Source: Myxococcaceae bacterium (GTDB lineage: Bacteria > Myxococcota > Myxococcia > Myxococcales > Myxococcaceae). Taken from it: a DNA stretch of 33,164 nucleotides. Shown piece by piece: positions 28,921 through 33,164 of this stretch. Positions within the stretch are counted from its first letter, which is position 1, and each line of letters begins with the position of its first letter. The translations under genes were made by a program, and so were the position numbers. Location: assembly GCA_016793725.1 (NCBI GenBank), contig JAEUJP010000165.1:1-33164 (forward strand), in the 5' to 3' direction. The notes beneath the pieces were generated by a model, which saw nothing but the letters and a program-made list of their open reading frames with translations, made no database searches and was not told the DNA's origin.

Positions 28921-29349
28921 CTACGCGCGCACGGCGGGCGGCACTTCGTTCATCTCGAGCCAGAACGTGCTGAGCGTTCTGACCGCCTCGACGAACTGCG
29001 CGAGCTCGATCGGCTTGCGCACATACGCATTCGCGCCGAGCGCGTAGCTGCGAATGATGTCGTGGTCTTCTCTCGACGAGGTCAACACCACCACCGGCAG
29101 CGCCTTCGTGCGCTCCGACGCGCGCAGCCGCTCGAGCACCTCGAGACCGTTCACCTTCGGCAGGTTCAGGTCGAGCAACACCAGCTGCGGCAGCGGCTGC
29201 GCCGAACCCAGCAACAACTCGAGCGCCTCTTCACCGTTGCGCGCCACGATGAGCCCGGTGTCGAGGTTGTTCTTCTTCATCGCCCGCACGGCGAGCAGCT
29301 CGTCGTCGGGGTTGTCTTCGACCAGAAGAATCGACTTTGCAGAGGGCAT
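28921..29349 (-). CDS. CheY/Rcp1-like response regulator
   Basis: This 142-aa protein is a stand-alone receiver: ILLVEDNPDDELLAVRAMKKNN (acidic pocket E11/D12), phospho-acceptor D60 in LVLLDLNLPKVNGLEVL, T90 in VVLTSS and K112 in AYVRKPI. The 'EDNPDDxxLxxRA' and 'DLNLPxxxGxEVL' patterns are those of the Rcp1/phytochrome-associated receiver subgroup, which usually pairs with a bacteriophytochrome or hybrid kinase. No such kinase is visible here. Start is ATG 29349. The 125-nt upstream gap contains an 18-bp palindrome. Confidence 0.93.
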   Translation of the reverse strand: MPSAKSILLVEDNPDDELLAVRAMKKNNLDTGLIVARNGEEALELLLGSAQPLPQLVLLDLNLPKVNGLEVLERLRASERTKALPVVVLTSSREDHDIIRSYALGANAYVRKPIELAQFVEAVRTLSTFWLEMNEVPPAVRA

Positions 29350-29392
29350 ACGTCGCTCAAGTGTACCGAATCGATGAAGGTTCTTCCCACTG

Positions 29393-29410
29393 CGTTACCG
29401 ACCGGTAACG
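29393..29410. promoter_or_regulatory. 18-bp palindrome upstream of the receiver gene
   Basis: CGTTACCG and CGGTAACG form perfect 8-bp arms around AC, 44 nt upstream of ATG 29349. A symmetric, comparatively AT-containing site in an otherwise very GC-rich gap fits a dimeric regulator operator, but no specific regulator can be named. It lies beyond the stop of the upstream lipoprotein gene, so it might instead be part of its 3' end. There is no T-run. Confidence 0.35.
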
Positions 29411-29474
29411 CCGGTGAAGGGTGATGGCACCCGACGGCCCCGCGAGTGAAATCAGCGCGCCGCACTGCGCCTCG

Positions 29475-31550
29475 CTAGCGCGGCGCGCCCGAGCCACCCG
29501 GCCGGCCGCGCGCGCTCGTCCAGCCGCTCGGAGCCCCCTGCAGCGTCGGCGTCGAGAACACGCGCAGCACCGGCGGCGGGTTCTTCACGCACGTGAGGCA
29601 GTATTCCTGGCTCACCACCGCCCACTGGCCAGCGGCGAGCGCCGTCGCTCCCGTGTAGTGAACCGGCCCGTTCTGGGCCACGCCTGGCCCCACCCGGCAC
29701 GCGAAGCGGGTCGCCCCACCCAGGTCGACCGACCGCAGGTAGATGTCGTCGTCGGGTACGCCCGGGTCGTGAACCTCGTGCTGCTGGCTCGCGAACAGCG
29801 CCGTGCCGTCGTCGAGCAGCTGCATCGCGCCCACCTGGGTCGTGCTCACCACCTGCGCCCACGAGAACCGCGGCTGCTCGACACCGCGCGTGAAGCCCTC
29901 GAGCCACTGCCACACACCCCTCGAGTCGGCGTTGGGCAGGTCTTGCCAGCGGTACCGGCCGACCGGCGACATCAGCGGCGCGGGCACATCGTCGGGAATC
30001 GGGTGGCGCACGCCGGGGCGCAGCGCTCCGGTCGCCGTCGAGAGCACCTCGCCCGTCGCCATCAACACCTCGCCGTCGAACACCGCGACCGGTGCCCCCG
30101 ACGAGGTGCCCAGCCCCGCCATGAAGCGCAAGGCCCCGCCCGGCGAGAGCGACATCAGGTGCGCCGGCGCGGGGGGAATCGGCATCGGCGGCGACGCCGC
30201 GTCGCTGCCGAGCCCATGCAGCGCCACGTAGCGGTTGTCGGCCGCGTCGATGACGAGACCGGCGGCCTTCATGGGCAGCGGGCTCAGCGTTCGCGCGCCG
30301 GTCGCTCCGTCGTGCGACGCGAGCGCCCACTGCTCGACCTCGGCCGCGTGGCGCTCGAGCGTCACGACGCGCCCCGCCGAGTCGGCGGCGAGCTCGAGCA
30401 GCCGAACCTGCGAGTCGCCCGGCCGCGACCACAGGGGCAGCCCGTTCGTGTCGGCGAACGCGGTGAGCGCGCCGTTCGCCGCCGCGACCACGACGCGGCC
30501 GCCGCTCCACAGGTGGCGAGTGCCCTGCGCAGCCACGATGCTCGGCACGCGCGCCCGAAAGCGAACGAAGCCCGCCGGCGAGTACGAGACGAGCGCACAC
30601 GGGTCGGCCGCCAGCTCGGGCGAGCACTCGACCCAGTACAGGTTGCCGGCGGGGTCGGTGACGCCGCGAAAGTCGACGCTCTCACGCAGCTGCACCCGCC
30701 ACACCTCGCCGAGCGACGTCGCCGGTGCCTGCTGGCACGACCCGCCCGAGCAGCGGCCCTTCGCGCGGCAGGGCGTCGCCTCGCCGCACGCTGCGCCGTC
30801 GGGCACCGTCACCGTGCGGCACGCGCCGCTCATGCACACGCGCGCGGTGCTGCAGTCGCTCGGGCCACACGACGTGCCGTCGGCCGCCGGCTCGGTCACG
30901 CAGCCGATCGCGGCGTCGCAACGCGCCACCTGACAGGGGTCGGCCGGCGCGGCGCAGGTGCGGGCCGCGTGCACGCAGCCGCCGGCCGGCTCGCACACAT
31001 CGACGGTGCACGCGTCGCCGTCGTCGCACGAGACCAGCGAGCCGATGCACGCGCCGGCGAGGCAGTGGCCAGCGCCGAGGCATACGTTGTCGGGGTCGCA
31101 CGCTTCACCGTCGGGAGCGTTCGACACGGCGCAGGTGTTCGTGGCCGGGTCGAACGCCGAGCGCCGGCACGGCGAGGGGTCGCTGCACACCGCGGCCGCG
31201 ACGCCCTCACCCTCGAGCGACACCTCGCGCTCGAGGTCGCCGGTCATGCGCAGCTGCGCCGACGAGAGGCCGAGCGCGGTCGGTGAAAACGTCACGTCGA
31301 CCGCCCTGGCCTCGGCGCCCGCGAGCTCGACGTCGAGCTCGAGCGCGAACGGCGCAGGCGCAAAGACGTGCACGACTGCGGGTGCCCGCGACGCGTTCAC
31401 GAGCGCGAGCGGCAGCGTGCGCGACCGCCCCACCACCGTCGGCTCGAACGTCAGCGCCGCGGCGCTGAAGCTCACGTCGGTCTCGATGCGCTGCAGCCTC
31501 CCGTCACACGCGGCGGCGAACAGCACGAGCGAGAGGCACAGGGAGCGCAT
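29475..31550 (-). CDS. Cys-rich surface lipoprotein with beta-propeller-like C-terminus
   Basis: This 691-aa protein begins MRSLCLSLVLFAAACDG, a lipoprotein signal with the lipid-acceptor Cys15. Residues ~25-115 form an Ig-like, ASH/Hydin-type domain (LTFEPTVVGRSRTLPLALVN, VDVTFSPTALGLSSAQLRMTGD). Residues ~120-280 are a disulfide-rich region with repeated C-x-G-x-C patterns (CLAGACIG, CMSGACR, CSGGSCQ). The remainder repeats 'dssG...vtle..' blades (GVTDPAGNLYWVEC, LWSRPGD, QLLDDGTALFAS), suggesting a PQQ-like propeller. The tail is Gly/Pro/Arg-rich (SGWTSARGRPGG). It is probably anchored at the outer membrane and involved in surface interactions. A paralogue lies 7 nt upstream on the same strand. 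Confidence 0.85.
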   Translation of the reverse strand: MRSLCLSLVLFAAACDGRLQRIETDVSFSAAALTFEPTVVGRSRTLPLALVNASRAPAVVHVFAPAPFALELDVELAGAEARAVDVTFSPTALGLSSAQLRMTGDLEREVSLEGEGVAAAVCSDPSPCRRSAFDPATNTCAVSNAPDGEACDPDNVCLGAGHCLAGACIGSLVSCDDGDACTVDVCEPAGGCVHAARTCAAPADPCQVARCDAAIGCVTEPAADGTSCGPSDCSTARVCMSGACRTVTVPDGAACGEATPCRAKGRCSGGSCQQAPATSLGEVWRVQLRESVDFRGVTDPAGNLYWVECSPELAADPCALVSYSPAGFVRFRARVPSIVAAQGTRHLWSGGRVVVAAANGALTAFADTNGLPLWSRPGDSQVRLLELAADSAGRVVTLERHAAEVEQWALASHDGATGARTLSPLPMKAAGLVIDAADNRYVALHGLGSDAASPPMPIPPAPAHLMSLSPGGALRFMAGLGTSSGAPVAVFDGEVLMATGEVLSTATGALRPGVRHPIPDDVPAPLMSPVGRYRWQDLPNADSRGVWQWLEGFTRGVEQPRFSWAQVVSTTQVGAMQLLDDGTALFASQQHEVHDPGVPDDDIYLRSVDLGGATRFACRVGPGVAQNGPVHYTGATALAAGQWAVVSQEYCLTCVKNPPPVLRVFSTPTLQGAPSGWTSARGRPGGSGAPR

Positions 31551-31557
31551 GGTCGTT

Positions 31558-33164
31558 CTAGCGCGGCGCGCCGGTGCCGCCGGGCGTGCCGCGAGGCCCC
31601 GTCCACCCCGATGGGGCGACCGTCAGCCCGCGCGCCGAAAACACGCGCAGCTCGGGCAGCGGGTCGACCACACACGAGCTGCAGTACTGCTTCTTCACCA
31701 CCGCCCAATGGCCCGCGGTCAGCGCCGTCGCGCCGGTGTACAGAATCGTGCCTTCTGGCGCGCTGCCGGGGCCGACGAGGCAGGCGAACTTCTGCACCCC
31801 GTTCGGGTCGATGCTGCGCAGGTAGACGTCGTCGGTCTGCAGGCCGAGGTCGTTGAGCGAGTGCATCGAGCTCGCGAACAGCGCCGTGCCGTCGTCGAGC
31901 AGCTGCATCTCGCTGGCCTGGGGCGAGTTCGCGACCGTCGACCACGAGAAGCGCTCGACCTCGACGCCCGGCGTGAAGCCCTCGAGCCACTGCCAGCCGA
32001 GGTACCCGGCGACGGCGAAGCCGAACGTGCCTTGCCAGCGGTACCGCACCGTCGAAGACATCAGCGGCGCGGGCGCCTGGTGCGTGATTTCGCCGTGCTT
32101 GCCCGGCCGCGGCGCACCGGTGCTCGCAGACCTCACCTCGCCGCTCTTCAAGAGCACGTCTTCGCCGTACACCGCGACGGGCGGGCCGCCCGAGACGTCG
32201 ACCGACCACCGCTTCAGCCCGTTGGGCGAAATCGCCGACAGCTGCAGCAGGGGCGCGATCGGCACCTGCGACTCGGCGAGCGGCCTCACGTACGCCACGT
32301 ACCGTGTGTCGCTCGCGTCGAGCACGAGGCCGACGACGCGCGTGGGCAGGCTGATGATGCTCGCCTCGTCGCCGCTGGCGGCGTCGAACGTGTGCAGCGC
32401 CCAGCTCTCGCTCTCACCGTCGCGCATCTGCGCCGCCACGAGGTCGCCGAGCGAGTCGGCGGCCAGCTCGACGAGGTGCAGGTCACTCTGCCCCGCGCGC
32501 GACCAGAGACGCTCGCCCGTCATCGCCGAGAACGTCGTGATGGCGCCGTCGGGCCCCGCGACGGCGACGCGGCCGTGGCTCACGAGGTGAAACGAGCCCT
32601 CGGCGACCCGTAGGCCGAGCGCGGTCGCACGAAAGCGAGACGTGCCATCTGCGGTGCGCGAGACGAGGCTGCACGGGTTCAGCACCTCGAGGTTCGAGCA
32701 CTCGACCCAGTACAGGTTGCCGGCCGCGTCGGTGACGCCCTTGAAGCTGAACGACGGCGACAGGGTCGTGTGCCACACCTCGGGCAGCGGGCCGGCAGGA
32801 GGCACCGAGCACGTGCCCGCCGAGCAGGTGCCGCGCCCGCGGCACGCCATCGCGTCGCCGCACGGGTAGCCATCGGGCACCGCGACGCGCTGGCACGTGC
32901 CGGCCATGCACACGTTCGCTCCGCTGCAGTCGCTCGCGCCGCACGAGGTGCCGTCGCTCGCCGCCTCGACCACGCAGCCGGCGGTGGGGTCGCAGCGCGC
33001 GACCTGGCACGGGTCTTTCGGCGCGACGCACGTGCGCGGCGTGTGCAGGCAGCCGCCGCTCGCGTCGCACGCGTCGACGGTGCAGACATCGGAGTCGTCG
33101 CACGACGTCGCCGAGCCGATGCACACCCCGGCGAGGCAGTGGCCCGCGGTGATGCACGCGTTGT
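31558..33164 (-). CDS. Tandem paralogue of the Cys-rich surface lipoprotein, 5' end outside window (partial)
   Basis: The frame is open to the right edge, so the N-terminus is missing; 534 residues are visible. It aligns along its length with the following gene: AGHCLAG-CIGS, SCDDSDVCTVDACDASGGC, CQVARCD, TSCGxSDCS, then GVTDAAGNLYWVEC, QLLDDGTALFASS, YTGATALTAGHWAVV and the tail APSGWTGPRGTPGGTGAPR. The Cys framework is almost unchanged while loops differ, indicating an old tandem duplication with diversification. The signal and Ig-like domain are presumably outside the window. Its stop is 7 nt before the next start, so both are in one operon. Function unknown; probably cell surface. Confidence 0.85.
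   Translation of the reverse strand, partial: NACITAGHCLAGVCIGSATSCDDSDVCTVDACDASGGCLHTPRTCVAPKDPCQVARCDPTAGCVVEAASDGTSCGASDCSGANVCMAGTCQRVAVPDGYPCGDAMACRGRGTCSAGTCSVPPAGPLPEVWHTTLSPSFSFKGVTDAAGNLYWVECSNLEVLNPCSLVSRTADGTSRFRATALGLRVAEGSFHLVSHGRVAVAGPDGAITTFSAMTGERLWSRAGQSDLHLVELAADSLGDLVAAQMRDGESESWALHTFDAASGDEASIISLPTRVVGLVLDASDTRYVAYVRPLAESQVPIAPLLQLSAISPNGLKRWSVDVSGGPPVAVYGEDVLLKSGEVRSASTGAPRPGKHGEITHQAPAPLMSSTVRYRWQGTFGFAVAGYLGWQWLEGFTPGVEVERFSWSTVANSPQASEMQLLDDGTALFASSMHSLNDLGLQTDDVYLRSIDPNGVQKFACLVGPGSAPEGTILYTGATALTAGHWAVVKKQYCSSCVVDPLPELRVFSARGLTVAPSGWTGPRGTPGGTGAPR

Overview
This is a high-GC window with strongly GC-biased third codon positions. It looks like chromosome from a myxobacterium-type organism (Myxococcota / former Deltaproteobacteria). 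That placement is inferred from the gene types: a zinc-ribbon/transmembrane Ser/Thr kinase, large Cys-rich surface lipoproteins, a lamin-tail surface protein, many GTG starts, and stand-alone receiver proteins. I see no rRNA, tRNA, prophage, insertion sequence or CRISPR array.

Layout, left to right. (1) 1-2143: 3' part of a surface protein with a lamin-tail domain. (2) 2144-2392: a structured intergenic region. On the minus strand it carries a promoter-like pair, nested hairpins and a canonical intrinsic terminator, so it may encode a small RNA. (3) 2393-5430: a membrane Ser/Thr kinase, a membrane-anchored partner protein and a 59-aa secreted Cys-containing protein. (4) About 5474-5957: a tandem array with an 85-88 bp period built from two palindromes. 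(5) 6021-7283: a YheT-like hydrolase and a convergent TPR protein. (6) 7308-10639: a housekeeping run of a small hypothetical gene, proA, rsfS, rlmH and a UPF0489/arginase-like gene. (7) 16283-10687 (minus): treZ, a GH133-type glycogen debranching enzyme, a small charged protein and a LigD-like protein without a ligase domain. (8) 16357-20304 (plus): a GT-B glycosyltransferase, a GH1-like/RmlD-like fusion and galE. (9) 20305-20863: a 102-bp inverted-dimer repeat and a possible Cys-rich mini-gene. (10) 20864-28394 (plus): a carboxylesterase lipoprotein, a secreted hypothetical protein, a DUF1801 protein, glgX/treX and treY. (11) 28391-33164 (minus): two single-domain response regulators and two tandem paralogous surface proteins.

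The clearest theme is storage glucan to trehalose conversion. GlgX/TreX and the GH133 enzyme would debranch glycogen, TreY converts the reducing end of the freed maltodextrin to a trehalosyl group, and TreZ releases trehalose. The genes form two divergently oriented blocks (treZ-side minus, treY-side plus), separated by a sugar-nucleotide/glycosyltransferase cassette and the esterase group. The LigD-like repair protein lies at the end of the treZ transcription unit. That would fit a desiccation or resting-cell programme, but this link is inference.

The items most worth a second look are the putative minus-strand small RNA at about 2183-2333, the PE-POL protein without a ligase domain, the GH1-like domain that has lost both catalytic glutamates, and the two intergenic palindromic repeat families.
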